64,000 bases of DNA from Nonomuraea zeae (GCF_005889725.1 NZ_VCKX01000003.1:1-64000), one strand, 5' to 3'. Shown: positions 1 to 8,456, numbered from the stretch's first letter. The notes: generated from the letters alone by a model not told the origin. Numbers and translations: made by a program.

Positions 1-606
1 GGGCGTGGGGGAGAACGAATTCGACGTCGTGGGGGTCGAGGTGGGTGACGGCGTCGGGGTCGGTGTGTCCGAAGTGGGTTGCGGAGTAGTCGTGGCGGCC
101 GGCCCGCCTGACGTTGAGGTGGGCGTGGCCGTTGGTGTGCTGGAGGGGGGTGCGCTCTCGTTCGGCGGCGTGTCCGCGGCATGGGCCGGCTCTGGTGCAG
201 GACGGGTCGCCACGGATGACGGGTCGGCACCCTCGTGGGGGGAGCCCGTCTGATGGGATTCGTTCTGGTTCCGGCCGCTCTGGCTGGTGCTGTCTCGGTC
301 CGTGGCCGACGGGTTGGTCGGCTGCTCCGGAGAGCCCTGGTCCAGATCTTGAGAGTCCGAGCCTTTCCCATGCGAGCTCTGGTGCTTCGCTTGAGTGTCC
401 TGGCGGCCGTCCGTGTCGGTGTGCGGCCCGCTCTTAGGTCCGCCCGCGTTGTCCGGAGTGCCGGTGGGCCGGTCGGCCGGCTGTTCCTGAGCAACGTGGG
501 TGCTGGAGTCTTGGGGCCGATCGGCGCCGGGCTCTGCCTCCGTGGTCTGGTACCACGAGGTCAAGATGTAGGCCGCGTCAACGAACTTCTGGATATCTGA
601 CGTCAT
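1..606 (-). CDS. Left-truncated hypothetical protein with long Pro/Thr/Ser linker
   Basis: The gene reads off the left edge; 202 codons are visible without a stop. The ATG at 606-604 follows a clear Shine-Dalgarno (GGGAGGT, spacing about 10). The first 40 or so residues (MTSDIQKFVDAAYILTSW...) look globular with GC-rich third positions. After that the chain becomes hydrophilic and rich in Pro, Thr, Ser, Asp and Gln, and the last 50 visible residues are mostly Pro/Thr/Ser/Ala, as in a flexible linker. Another frame is open over the last 80 codons, but shifted Pro/Thr/Ser/Ala codons give high GC3 by themselves, so I keep the frame that has the ribosome site. No family was recognised; the functional domain is probably outside the window. 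Confidence 0.7.
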   Translation of the reverse strand, partial: MTSDIQKFVDAAYILTSWYQTTEAEPGADRPQDSSTHVAQEQPADRPTGTPDNAGGPKSGPHTDTDGRQDTQAKHQSSHGKGSDSQDLDQGSPEQPTNPSATDRDSTSQSGRNQNESHQTGSPHEGADPSSVATRPAPEPAHAADTPPNESAPPSSTPTATPTSTSGGPAATTTPQPTSDTPTPTPSPTSTPTTSNSFSPTP

Positions 607-919
607 GGAAAGCGGGGACCTCCCGGACGAGACCGGATTTACCCATGCAGACCATGACAAAAGTGACGATAAAGGACTGATGAGGCTAAACCGGAAGCCT
701 GTGGGTACGGCGAGCGTACCGGGATGTTCCCGCAGGTCAAGCGGCTCAGAAGGCGTGATCGACGGCTCTGCCCGGAGTGAAGCCCAAGCCAGAGAGGCGC
801 TGTCGGTAATTCATTGGACGCGAACTGTGGAGAAAGATCTACCAAATCCTGCCGGACAGCGGCCGGACTCATTTGACTGAGCGGTCGGCGATCTGCCATT
901 TCGTGGGTTTTGGCCATGA
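607..919. other. Intergenic region without a convincing gene
   Basis: This is the upstream region of the leftward gene starting at 606 and lies beyond the terminator of the next leftward gene. The open frames here lack ribosome sites and have irregular third-position composition. Base composition is a little lower in GC than the neighbouring genes. I see no RNA gene or repeat. Confidence 0.5.
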
Positions 920-951
920 CGTCGCGGGATCCGGAGGAGGATCCCGCGACG
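920..951 (-). terminator. Rho-independent-like hairpin
   Basis: A 13-bp perfect stem (arms 920-932 and 939-951, CGTCGCGGGATCC and its complement) encloses a 6-nt loop. It sits about 24 nt past the stop of the leftward gene at 975-1379. There is no strong U-tract, which is usual in high-GC actinomycetes. Confidence 0.7.
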
Positions 952-974
952 GGCGGTGGAAGATCGGGGTTTCA

Positions 975-1379
975 TCAGGAGGCGTCGAGCGCTTCGGTGA
1001 TCTTGCGGGCCATCTCGGTCAGAGTGGGGCTGGGCGTGCGGTGCTGGGGGCGGGTGGCTGCCTCGATGGCGACGTTGACCGTGCGGCGGAAGTTGTCGGC
1101 CTCGGCCGGGTCCTGCCGGTTGAGCAGGGTCATGGACGCCGTCAGAGCGGGCAGTACCTGGTCGGCGAGCGCGGCCACGGTCTTGCCGTACTTCACGCCC
1201 TTGGGGGCCTTGCTGAGCACGTGTCCGACCTGGCCGGTCGCGGAGGTCAGGGCGATGGAGCCCTCGGTGGCGACCTTGTGCGCCGAGCCGGCGGCACCGG
1301 CGGCGGACATCAGCGAGACGGCGCCCCAGGCGGCGGTGCGCAGGGTGAGCTGGTCCTGGGCGGTGAAGGTGATCGACAT
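975..1379 (-). CDS. Conserved hypothetical protein, 134 aa
   Basis: The ATG at 1379-1377 is preceded by GAGGAG, so the longer open frame reaching 1601 is not needed. The protein (start MSITFTAQDQLTLRTAAW) is Ala/Thr-rich and probably helical. It has small hydrophobic stretches (AWGAVSLMSAAGAAG), no clear signal peptide, and a C-terminal charged helix ending EMARKITEALDAS. I do not recognise the family. It is transcribed alone, away from the pnuC operon, and ends at the 920-951 hairpin. Confidence 0.7.
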   Translation of the reverse strand: MSITFTAQDQLTLRTAAWGAVSLMSAAGAAGSAHKVATEGSIALTSATGQVGHVLSKAPKGVKYGKTVAALADQVLPALTASMTLLNRQDPAEADNFRRTVNVAIEAATRPQHRTPSPTLTEMARKITEALDAS

Positions 1380-1600
1380 GGTGGTGTGCTCCTCTGAACA
1401 GTTACGAGATCCGGTTGAGCGGCCAGGTGCTGAACCGCTCATGGCATTAACCATCGCCGACCGCGCTGACAGCGGGCCGTCGCCGTACTGACGTGGTCGC
1501 TGACATGCCCAGGTCACCACTGGCCGGCGGAGCTCTGCGGGTGCTCGAACCCGCCGATGCCGCGTACTTCGGGAAAGCGCCGAGACGCGACCCCGCCACA

Positions 1601-1629
1601 CCCCTTAGAGTCACTTTGACCATAAGGGG
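1601..1629. promoter_or_regulatory. 29-bp interrupted palindrome upstream of pnuC, candidate NAD-regulator operator
   Basis: The symmetrical blocks are CCCCTTA (1601-1607), GTCA (1610-1613), a 3-nt centre, TGAC (1617-1620) and TAAGGGG (1623-1629). All 11 paired positions in the blocks match; only two 2-nt gaps break the symmetry. It ends 8 nt before the GTG start of pnuC, so a bound protein could block transcription or initiation. The NrtR (Nudix-related) family controls NAD salvage genes in many bacteria and is the natural candidate, but that assignment rests on gene context only. Confidence 0.6.
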
Positions 1630-1636
1630 GTGGGGT

Positions 1637-2230
1637 GTGAGCCTCACATGGACCGAGATCCTCGGGTTCGCCACCGGGGCGCTGTGCGTCTGGCTCGTGG
1701 CGAGCCAGCACATCGCCAACTGGCCCATCGGCATCGCCAACAACGTCTTCTTCATCGTCCTGTTCACCCAGGCCAAGTTGTACGCCGACGCCGGCCTGCA
1801 GGTCGTCTTCATCGCCCTGGCCTGCTACGGCTGGTGGACCTGGGCGCGCGGGGGCGGCCCCGGCCGGGTCCTCCCGGTGCGCCGCACCAGCCGCGTCGAG
1901 TGGATCTGGCTGCTCGTCTCCGGTGCCGCAGGCGTCGCCGTCCTGACCGTGTTGCTGGCCCGGATGACCGACTCCAACGTGCCCTTCTGGGACGCCCTCA
2001 CCACGTGCCTGTCGCTGGCCGCCACCTATGGCCAGTGCCGCAAGCGGCTGGAGTCCTGGTGGTTGTGGATAGCCGCCGACCTGGTCTACATACCGCTTTA
2101 TGCGTACAAGGAGCTCTACCTGACCGCGATCCTGTACGTCGGCTTCCTGACGTTGTGCGTCCTCGGCCTGCGCGGCTGGCGGCGTGACATGGCGCTCGCG
2201 GCGAGCGCCCCGGCCGGGGCGCTCAAGTGA
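1637..2230 (+). CDS. pnuC: Nicotinamide riboside transporter PnuC family
   Basis: A 197-aa membrane protein with about seven hydrophobic segments. It begins at GTG 1637 (VSLTWTEILGFATG), preceded by an AAGGGGG ribosome site. PnuC-family features include the N-terminal TGALCVWLVASQ...WPIGIANN segment and the Trp-rich YGWWTWARGG stretch, which in this family form the substrate path. PnuC imports nicotinamide riboside for NAD salvage. The stop overlaps the start of the adjacent NadR-like gene by 4 nt, so transporter and kinase/adenylyltransferase are translationally coupled, as expected if uptake is driven by phosphorylation. An upstream in-frame extension to 1493 lacks a ribosome site. Confidence 0.88.
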   Translation: MSLTWTEILGFATGALCVWLVASQHIANWPIGIANNVFFIVLFTQAKLYADAGLQVVFIALACYGWWTWARGGGPGRVLPVRRTSRVEWIWLLVSGAAGVAVLTVLLARMTDSNVPFWDALTTCLSLAATYGQCRKRLESWWLWIAADLVYIPLYAYKELYLTAILYVGFLTLCVLGLRGWRRDMALAASAPAGALK

Positions 2231-3339
2231 CCCGGCGGTTCGGCCACGGCCTGGTGCTCGGCAAGTTCTACCCGCCGCACGCGGGCCACCACCACCTCGT
2301 GACGACCGCCGCGGCCCGCTGTGAACGGCTCACCGTACTGGTGTGCGCGGCCACCGTCGAGTCGATCCCGCTCGGCGACCGGGTCGCCTGGATGCGGGAC
2401 GTCCATCCCGAGGTCAGAGTCGTCGGCGCTGTGGACGACCACCCCGTTGACACCGGCGACCCGGCCGCCTGGGACGCGCACATGGCTGTCTTCCGCCGGG
2501 CCGTCCCCGAGCGGGTCGACGCGGTCTTCACTTCCGAGGACTACGGAGAGGAACTCGGCAGGAGGTTCGGCGCCACGGCGGTGTGCGTGGACCCGGAGCG
2601 CCTCGCCCAGCCGGTGTCCAGCACCGCGGTGCGCCGCGACCCGGCCGGCACCTGGCACTTCCTCGCGCCCGCGGTCCGGGCGGGCCTCGCCCGCCGCGTG
2701 GTCGTCCTGGGCGCGGAGTCCTCCGGCACCACCACCATGACGCGCGCGCTCGCCGAGCACTACCGCCGCCGCGGCGGCCCGTGGGCTGCCACCACGTGGG
2801 TGCCGGAGTACGGGCGAACGTTCAGCGCGGAGCGGTTGGCGGCGCTGCGGGCCGCCCGGCCCGACGCCCGGTGGGCCGACGTCACCCTCGCCTCCGATGA
2901 CTTCCCGCACATCGCCCGGCGTCAGGAGCGCGACGAGGACGCCGCTGCCCGGTCGGGGAGCCCGGTCCTGTTCTGCGACACCGACGCGTTCGCCACCACC
3001 GTCTGGCACGAGCGCTACGTAGGCGGGAGCCATCCGGAAGTGGCCCGGATCGCCAGCCGCGGGCGGCAGCACCTGTGGCTGCTGACCGACTATGAGGGCG
3101 TCCCGTTCGAGGACGACGGGCTGCGCGACGGAGAACACCTCCGCCCATGGATGACCGGACGCTTCCTGGACGAACTGGAGCGCACCGGACGTCCCTACGT
3201 CAGGCTCCGCGGCTCCCACGAGCAGCGGTTGACGGCCGCTGTCACCGCCGTCGACGCGCTGCTGGCCAAGGGCTGGGACCTCGCCGACCCGCTCCCCGAA
3301 CGCCGCTCCGGCGTCCCGCGATCGGTGGGACATTCCTAG
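2227..3339 (+). CDS. nadR: NadR-like NMN adenylyltransferase / ribosylnicotinamide kinase
   Basis: 370 aa, GTG start overlapping the pnuC stop (GTGA). The N-terminal nucleotidyltransferase domain has GKFYPPHAGHHH (residues about 12-23, the GxFxPxHxGH signature) and VSSTAVR near residue 137. The C-terminal kinase-like domain starts at VVVLGAESSGTTT (about residue 158), a P-loop variant in which the usual GK[ST] lysine is Thr. The E. coli NadR N-terminal repressor helix-turn-helix is absent, so this is an enzyme only. Together with PnuC it should convert imported nicotinamide riboside to NMN and then NAD. The missing Walker-A lysine leaves kinase activity unproven, though some actinobacterial relatives may share it. 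Confidence 0.85.
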   Translation: MTRRFGHGLVLGKFYPPHAGHHHLVTTAAARCERLTVLVCAATVESIPLGDRVAWMRDVHPEVRVVGAVDDHPVDTGDPAAWDAHMAVFRRAVPERVDAVFTSEDYGEELGRRFGATAVCVDPERLAQPVSSTAVRRDPAGTWHFLAPAVRAGLARRVVVLGAESSGTTTMTRALAEHYRRRGGPWAATTWVPEYGRTFSAERLAALRAARPDARWADVTLASDDFPHIARRQERDEDAAARSGSPVLFCDTDAFATTVWHERYVGGSHPEVARIASRGRQHLWLLTDYEGVPFEDDGLRDGEHLRPWMTGRFLDELERTGRPYVRLRGSHEQRLTAAVTAVDALLAKGWDLADPLPERRSGVPRSVGHS

Positions 3340-3545
3340 CCGATGCCCGGCACCCGGCCGCGGCCTGGTCGTGGCTCTCATCCGCGTGCGCCTCATACGG
3401 TGTGCCACCGCCCGTTGTGTAGCCGCCGCGATGACACCTCGCAGTTCCCCACGCCGCTTGATGGGCGCCGAGTCTTCCGATCGCCGGGCCCCGCAGCATA
3501 GGGGAGCGTATCTTCGGGATGAAGCCGCTCGCGAAGGAGGGAGCC

Positions 3546-4655
3546 ATGGCCGGCCCGAGGGTCATCGTGGTGGCGCTGCGCGGAGTCGTCGACGATCGGG
3601 CGGCGGAGGAGGCCACGCGGGTGCTGGGCGCGCGCCTGGCGCAGAGCGGGCGCTGGCTTGTCTTCGACCTGTCCGGTGCGGAACGCATCACTCCGGGTGG
3701 CTGGCGGTTCATCCTGCGCGCGTGGCTCGATGCGCGTGCGGCCGGCGGAGGGGTGTCCATGGCCGGCGGGGCGGAGGTCTCGCACGCGCATTACGTAGCT
3801 CGCCAGATCGGGCTGCCCGCCTCGCCCGACGTGGAGCAGGCACTCGCGGCTCTGGAGCCGGATCGCCGGATATCAGAGCTCTTATCAGTACGGCCCCCGT
3901 CAAAGGTGCAGGCGCGGCCCGTCGACGGGTACGAAAAAGCGTTCCTTGCCTTCTTCGGCTACCGGCCGTCGGCCGAGCCGCTGAAGGACGCGTTCTCCCG
4001 GGCGCTGATCATGCAGGCGCTCGCCGATGTCCGACCGGTGGCAGAGAAGCCGGATCCGGCCGTGGCCGCGATGTCGGAAGGGCCGGATGAGGAGGTGCTG
4101 GCCGCCCTGCGGGACGAGCTCCTGCCCAGAGGGACCCAGGAAGGCTTCGCCTACCTGGGAGATGCGGACAGCGCGCCTGCGGTGGAAGAGGCGTTACGGC
4201 AGCTCGGCGATGCGTTCGGGTGGGAGGTGACGCCGCATTCCGAGCCGCTGCAGGGCTCGTGGTTTCGCCGGTTCCGCCTGAAGGCCAAGGACCTCGCGAT
4301 GTCCGCGGACGCCAAGGAGATCGCCGAGGAGCTTCGCCGAGCGGCCGAACTACGGGCCCTGCATGGTGTCCAGGCCCAGAACGACGGCGTGCAGGCTCAG
4401 GCCGCGGCAACCCTCATCCAGGCGCTCGACGGCACCGAGCAGGCAGTGGTGCTGGTCGGCTCGGTGCTCATCATCAAGGACGCGGGCCGCCTGGCGGTGC
4501 GTACGCTGACCCAGCGCCAGCTCATTCACCTGGAGCGCAGCGCCGACATGACCCAGCCGAGCAAGGTGCTCGAGGCGCTGGAGCGAAGCGGCGCCGCGGA
4601 CGATCCACCGCCGAAGCCGGCCCGCGAGCTGTCACCAGGTGAAGAGGACGACTGA
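3546..4655 (+). CDS. STAS-domain protein with uncharacterised C-terminal region
   Basis: 369 aa. The start ATG 3546 (MAGPRVIVVALRG) has an ideal AAGGAGGGA ribosome site, so the 9-codon upstream extension is discarded. Residues 1-100 fit a STAS fold: RWLVFDLSGAERITPGGW, then a helix RFILRAWLDARAAGGGVSMAGG. STAS domains occur in anti-anti-sigma factors and other regulators; the phosphorylatable Ser at the usual turn is not evident. The remaining 260 residues (a Leu-rich helical part, then AMSADAKEIAEELRRAAELRALHG and a Gln/Ala-rich segment) match nothing I know. It stands alone, with no sigma or anti-sigma gene beside it. A role in partner-switch signalling is possible but not shown. Confidence 0.7.
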   Translation: MAGPRVIVVALRGVVDDRAAEEATRVLGARLAQSGRWLVFDLSGAERITPGGWRFILRAWLDARAAGGGVSMAGGAEVSHAHYVARQIGLPASPDVEQALAALEPDRRISELLSVRPPSKVQARPVDGYEKAFLAFFGYRPSAEPLKDAFSRALIMQALADVRPVAEKPDPAVAAMSEGPDEEVLAALRDELLPRGTQEGFAYLGDADSAPAVEEALRQLGDAFGWEVTPHSEPLQGSWFRRFRLKAKDLAMSADAKEIAEELRRAAELRALHGVQAQNDGVQAQAAATLIQALDGTEQAVVLVGSVLIIKDAGRLAVRTLTQRQLIHLERSADMTQPSKVLEALERSGAADDPPPKPARELSPGEEDD

Positions 4656-4697
4656 GTCTCACGCAGTCGTCCCCGAGCAGTCGGCGAGCTGCTCGGG
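4649..4697. terminator. Paired hairpins between convergent genes
   Basis: Two stem-loops follow the STAS gene: CGACTG...CAGTCG across its stop (4649-4669) and CCCGAGCAG/CTGCTCGGG (4672-4680 with 4689-4697). They sit between convergent genes and could end transcription from both sides. Confidence 0.6.
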
Positions 4698-4705
4698 AGA
4701 GCCGG

Positions 4706-5068
4706 TCAGACGAAGAAGCCGACCACCCGCCGGATCTGCCGCCCGCTGAACTCCACGACGTCATAACCGGTGGCGACCGCCGTGCCGGAGCCGGGAGCGC
4801 CCAGCCGCCAGGTGAACAGCGCCGTGTCATGATGGGCGTTGATCAGCGCGCCGAGGCTGAACTCCATGTCCCCGAAGCCCTCCTGGGCTCGGGAGATGGC
4901 TGCGGAGAGCTCGCCGGGGCCGCGCAGAGCCTCGTGGTCGGGGTCGGAGTAGACCCCGTCCTCGGTGAAGACGGTCTTGATGAGGGACTCCCGGGCGGTC
5001 GCGTCACGCTCGTTCCAGATGTCCAGATATTTCAGGATTAGCTCGGTTCGCTGGTCGATGGTGGTCAT
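4706..5068 (-). CDS. SnoaL-like / NTF2-fold protein
   Basis: 120 aa, ATG 5068 with an AGGAAGGA ribosome site. Its start overlaps the MFS gene stop by 4 nt (ATGA). The sequence DQRTELILKYLDIWNERDATAR...FTEDGVYSDPDHEALRGPGEL is typical of SnoaL-like polyketide-cyclase/NTF2 folds, which bind small aromatic or hydrophobic compounds; TFSWRL- and VVEFS-type strands follow. Cotranscription with an efflux pump and divergence from a TetR gene suggest the protein modifies or binds the compound that the pump exports. Catalytic residues cannot be assigned, so the activity is open. Confidence 0.8.
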   Translation of the reverse strand: MTTIDQRTELILKYLDIWNERDATARESLIKTVFTEDGVYSDPDHEALRGPGELSAAISRAQEGFGDMEFSLGALINAHHDTALFTWRLGAPGSGTAVATGYDVVEFSGRQIRRVVGFFV

Positions 5069-6489
5069 CTGGAGGTTCCTTCCTGGGAGGGCTTGAGGAG
5101 GAGGGCGATGAGGCCGCCGAGAGCGGTGACGGCCGCCGCCGCCCACGCGGCCGCTTGCAGGCCGCTGAGCACCTGCGGCGGAGAGGCCGGGGCGGCGGTC
5201 AGGCCGGCGGTGGCGACGGCGACGAAGACCGCGAGGCCCATCGCGCCGCCGACCTCCTTGGCCGTGCTCGCCAGGCCCGACGCGACGCCCTGCTCCTGAG
5301 ACGCCACCCCGGCTCCTGCCGCGGCGAACAGGGCGACGAAGGCGACGCCGCCGAAGAAGCCCCAGATGACGCTGCCGGGCAGGAGCGTCCAGAAGCCGCC
5401 GTCGATGGGGGTGCCGGCGATCAGTACGGCGATGCCGAGGCCGGTGCCGAACATTCCTGCGCTGAGCGTGGTGCGGATCCCCCAGCGGCCTAGCAGCACC
5501 GGGGCGGCCTTCATGGCGGCGGCCATGCAGACCAGGGTGAGGGGCAGGAACGTCAGCCCCGCCTGCAGAGCGCTGTAGCCGAGAACCGGCTGCAGGTAGG
5601 AGGTCAGCACGTAGTACCCGCCGCCGAGCGTGGCCTGGAAGATGGCGATGACGGCCATCGTCGTGGCGAGCCCGCGCTGCCGGAGTAGCCGCAAGGGGAT
5701 GAGCGGATCCCGGCTGCGTGACTCGACCAGCAGGAGCAGGCCCAGCAGCGCCGCGCCGGCGACCAGCGACCCGGCCCCGCGTACGGTCGCCCATCCCGCC
5801 TCGGGCCCGCCGGCCAGGCCGAGGACCAGGAGCGTGGCGCCGGCCGTGGCCAGCACCGCGCCTGGCACGTCGAACCCGGCCAGACGGGACGAGCGGCGCG
5901 GGTCGGCGGGCAGCAGCCGGAGCGCGGCCAGCGCGGCGCCGGCGGCCAGCGGGACGTTCACGAAGAAGACCCACTCCCAGCCCAGGTAGCTGGTCAGCAC
6001 GCCGCCCAGCAGGGACCCGGCCGCCAGGCCCGCGCTGCCCGCCATGCCCCACGCGCCCAGCGCCCGGTTGCGCAGCGGGCCTTCGGCGAAGCCGCGGTAG
6101 ATGAGCGCGAGCGTGGCCGGGGTGAGCAGGGCGCCGCCGGCGCCCTGGACGGCGCGGGCGGCGATCAGCAGGCCGGCGTGCGTGGCCAGGCCCCCGGCCA
6201 GCGAGGCGACGCCGTAGAGCGCGAGACCGGTCACGAAGACCCCGCGGGGACCGAGCTTGTCCACGATCCGGCCGCCGAGCAGCAGCAGCCCGCCCAGTCC
6301 GATGGCGTAGGCGCTGACCACCCACTGCACGGACTGTGCGCTGAAGCCCAGTGCCGCGCCGATATCGGGCAGTGCCACGTACACGATGTTGTAGTCGAGA
6401 GCCACGATGAGCTGCGTGAATGCCAGCAGCGCCAGCTTTGGACCCGGGCGGTCCCTGCGGCTGGGGGCCCGGGAGATTGCAGAGGTCAC
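5065..6489 (-). CDS. MFS efflux transporter (DHA2/EmrB-QacA type)
   Basis: 474 aa, GTG start at 6489 (VTSAISRAPSRRDRPGPKL). The first helix carries ALDYNIVYVALPDIGAALG, and the loop GGRIVDKLGPRGVFVTG corresponds to MFS motif A; RAVQGAGGALLTPATLALI and a conserved proline-glycine region follow. Around 14 hydrophobic segments fit the drug:H+ antiporter-2 family. It is the first gene of a two-gene unit with the SnoaL-like protein, divergent from the TetR gene at 6576. The likely role is export of a toxic compound sensed by that TetR. Substrate unknown. Confidence 0.88.
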   Translation of the reverse strand: MTSAISRAPSRRDRPGPKLALLAFTQLIVALDYNIVYVALPDIGAALGFSAQSVQWVVSAYAIGLGGLLLLGGRIVDKLGPRGVFVTGLALYGVASLAGGLATHAGLLIAARAVQGAGGALLTPATLALIYRGFAEGPLRNRALGAWGMAGSAGLAAGSLLGGVLTSYLGWEWVFFVNVPLAAGAALAALRLLPADPRRSSRLAGFDVPGAVLATAGATLLVLGLAGGPEAGWATVRGAGSLVAGAALLGLLLLVESRSRDPLIPLRLLRQRGLATTMAVIAIFQATLGGGYYVLTSYLQPVLGYSALQAGLTFLPLTLVCMAAAMKAAPVLLGRWGIRTTLSAGMFGTGLGIAVLIAGTPIDGGFWTLLPGSVIWGFFGGVAFVALFAAAGAGVASQEQGVASGLASTAKEVGGAMGLAVFVAVATAGLTAAPASPPQVLSGLQAAAWAAAAVTALGGLIALLLKPSQEGTSR

Positions 6490-6575
6490 GAACGATTCCT
6501 ATGCATTGCTTAGTTTCTACACGGTGTTCAATACTTGCATGGAAGACAGTAGCCTAACGCTGTAGAGTGTCAAGG

Positions 6576-7292
6576 GTGGGAGACCAGACGACGAGCAGGC
6601 GCGACCGGCTGCGGATGCAAACGACGGCGGAGATCAAGGCGATCGCGCTCAAGCTCATGGCCGAGGGCGGTCCCGACGCCATCTCCCTGCGGGCCATCGC
6701 CCGCGAGATGGGCATGACCGCGGGGGCGATCTACAGCTACTTCCCCACCCGCGACGACCTGGTCACCACGCTCATCGGCGACCTCTACACAGCTCTCGTG
6801 GACGAGGCGGAGGCCGCGCGGGACGCCGTGCCGGCCGAGGACGCGGGCGGGCGGATCCTGGCCTGGGCGCAGACCGTACGAGAGTGGGCGCTGGCCAATC
6901 CGGAAGGGTTCCGGCTGATCTACGGTGATGCGGTGGCCGGCTACCAGGCGCCGGAGGAGGGGCCGGCCAAGGAGGCCGAGCATCGCGCCTGCACCGGGCT
7001 CACCGGCCTGGTCGCGGCGGCCTGGCCGGTCGCGGGGCAGCGGGCGGGCGGCGACTACGCGTGGTCCGACTTCGACGCGGGCCTGGCCGGGACGATCCAG
7101 AGCCTGTTCCCCGGCCTGCCGCCGGCCGCCGTCGCGCTGACACTACGCGTGTGGGGCCGCATGCACGGACTGGTCGCCCTGGAGATCTACGGCCACCTGC
7201 GCGGGCTCACCCACGATGCCGACGAGCTCTACCGCGACGAGATGAGCGACCTGATCGCCTCGCTCGGGCTCTCTCCCGCCGGGCGAGGCTGA
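6576..7292 (+). CDS. TetR/AcrR family regulator
   Basis: 238 aa when started at GTG 6576. A TAGAGT box at 6563-6568 lies 7 nt upstream, as in a leaderless message; GTG 6567 would place the start inside this box. The N-terminal helix-turn-helix is clear: TTAEIKAIALKLMAEGG...ISLRAIAREMGMTAGAIYSYFPTRDDL (residues about 16-65). The C-terminal part (WALANPEGFRLIYGDAVAGY) fits the TetR_C family that often has a WHG-like domain. Divergent from the MFS/SnoaL unit, it most likely represses that unit and itself through the 86-bp shared region. Confidence 0.9.
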   Translation: MGDQTTSRRDRLRMQTTAEIKAIALKLMAEGGPDAISLRAIAREMGMTAGAIYSYFPTRDDLVTTLIGDLYTALVDEAEAARDAVPAEDAGGRILAWAQTVREWALANPEGFRLIYGDAVAGYQAPEEGPAKEAEHRACTGLTGLVAAAWPVAGQRAGGDYAWSDFDAGLAGTIQSLFPGLPPAAVALTLRVWGRMHGLVALEIYGHLRGLTHDADELYRDEMSDLIASLGLSPAGRG

Positions 7293-7366
7293 GCGGCTTG
7301 CCCGGCTGCCTGGCCGGCGCCGGGTGCGTGTGCGTCGCTGTCATGGAGGCGACTTATCCTCGAAGG

Positions 7367-8002
7367 ATGAGGGCAAGGCCGCTGACGCTGATCCAGGATG
7401 AGCTCGTCGATTACGACCAGGCGATGGAGCGCATGACCGACCTCGTCGGCCAGCGCCAACGGGACGAGCGGCCGGACACGCTCTGGCTGCTCAGCCATCC
7501 GTCCGTCTACACGATCGGGCGCCGCACGCCGATCGCTCACCTGCCCGACCCCTCCCGGGGCATCCCCGTCCTGGAGACGGGCCGGGGCGGCCAGCTCACC
7601 TACCACGGGCCGGGCCAGCTCGTCGGCTACCTCATCGTCAAGCTGGCCGAGGACGAGGGCATCGTCGACTACGTGCGCGAGGTGGAGCTGCGCATGGTCG
7701 AGGCGCTGGGCAAGCTCGGGCTGCCGGCCGAGCGCCGCGACACGCCGCCCGGGTCCGAGCTGCTGACCGGGGTCTGGACCTCCGAGAGCGGGCGCAAGAT
7801 CGTCTCGATCGGGATGCGGCAGAGCCGGGGCGTCACGAGCCACGGGTTCGCGCTCAACGTCGACGGCGACCTGACGCCGTGGGACTGGGCCGTCGCCTGC
7901 GGGATGCCGGACGTGGACATGACGTCGGTCAAGCGCGAGCTGGAAACCGCATCCATGGGCGAGGTGCGCGCGACCGTCGCGGAGGCGTTCGAGGCGTCCT
8001 GA
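7367..8002 (+). CDS. lipB: Lipoyl(octanoyl) transferase LipB
   Basis: 211 aa. The enzyme moves octanoyl groups from acyl carrier protein to lipoyl domains of 2-oxoacid dehydrogenases and the glycine cleavage H protein. Family motifs are intact: RGGQLTYHGPGQLVGYLIV (about residues 68-86), GRKIVSIGMRQSRGVTSHGF with the catalytic Lys, and the nucleophile Cys in VACGMPDVDMTSV. A TATCCT box (7355-7360) sits 6 nt before ATG 7367, suggesting a leaderless start; ATG 7343 is an in-frame alternative. lipA is not adjacent. Monocistronic by appearance. Confidence 0.93.
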   Translation: MRARPLTLIQDELVDYDQAMERMTDLVGQRQRDERPDTLWLLSHPSVYTIGRRTPIAHLPDPSRGIPVLETGRGGQLTYHGPGQLVGYLIVKLAEDEGIVDYVREVELRMVEALGKLGLPAERRDTPPGSELLTGVWTSESGRKIVSIGMRQSRGVTSHGFALNVDGDLTPWDWAVACGMPDVDMTSVKRELETASMGEVRATVAEAFEAS

Positions 8003-8085
8003 CGGCCTTTTGCTTTCGCGGCACGAGCCGGGAAATCGGTCGTCCCCAGGCGATGTGGATGTGCCGCATCGCTGGATCCTAGCCG

Positions 8086-8313
8086 CGTGGAAACACCTGC
8101 ATCGTCGGCGTCGTGACCGTTGCCGACGAGCTTGCCGTCGCAGGTGTAGAGGGGTGCTTCCAGCGCCTCGGCGAGTGCGAGACAGGCGGCCTCGTAAGCC
8201 GTGTAGTTATGGCGCAGCTCCCACACGCGTGCCGCCTGAGCGTCAATCCTCGCAGCGTCGAAAGGACCTCCACATCGAGCAGGTGCGGAGCGTGAACGCA
8301 GCGCCTCTACCAT
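8086..8313 (-). pseudogene. Remnant of a VapC-like PIN toxin
   Basis: The segment reads ...RIDAQAARVWELRHNYTAYEAACLALAE..., then LYTCDGKLVGN, which is the C-terminal half of a PIN ribonuclease: the WELRHN-TAYDA pattern with its acidic residue and the T-DGKL strand with a terminal Asp. The N-terminal Asp-containing strand and half of the domain are missing, and the frame runs on antisense into lipB without a stop near the expected end. No partner antitoxin is present. I read this as a decayed vapC. Confidence 0.65.
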
Positions 8314-8456
8314 CGCGGACGCACGTGCAGTCGCACAGCTGTCGTCGAACGACATGACAGAAATTTTCAAATTTTGCTCCATCCGTGCCGCCGAGCAGGA
8401 ATGATCAAGCACGGTCGCGTGCCCACGGGGGTGCACCGATCGCTGATTGGAGCAAA

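Noticed and set aside
4706..6325. Very long leftward frame (539 codons) spanning the MFS gene and SnoaL-like gene
   Set aside because: It is an Arg/Ala-rich out-of-frame reading of the MFS gene that happens to join the true SnoaL-like frame; the SnoaL start has its own ribosome site.
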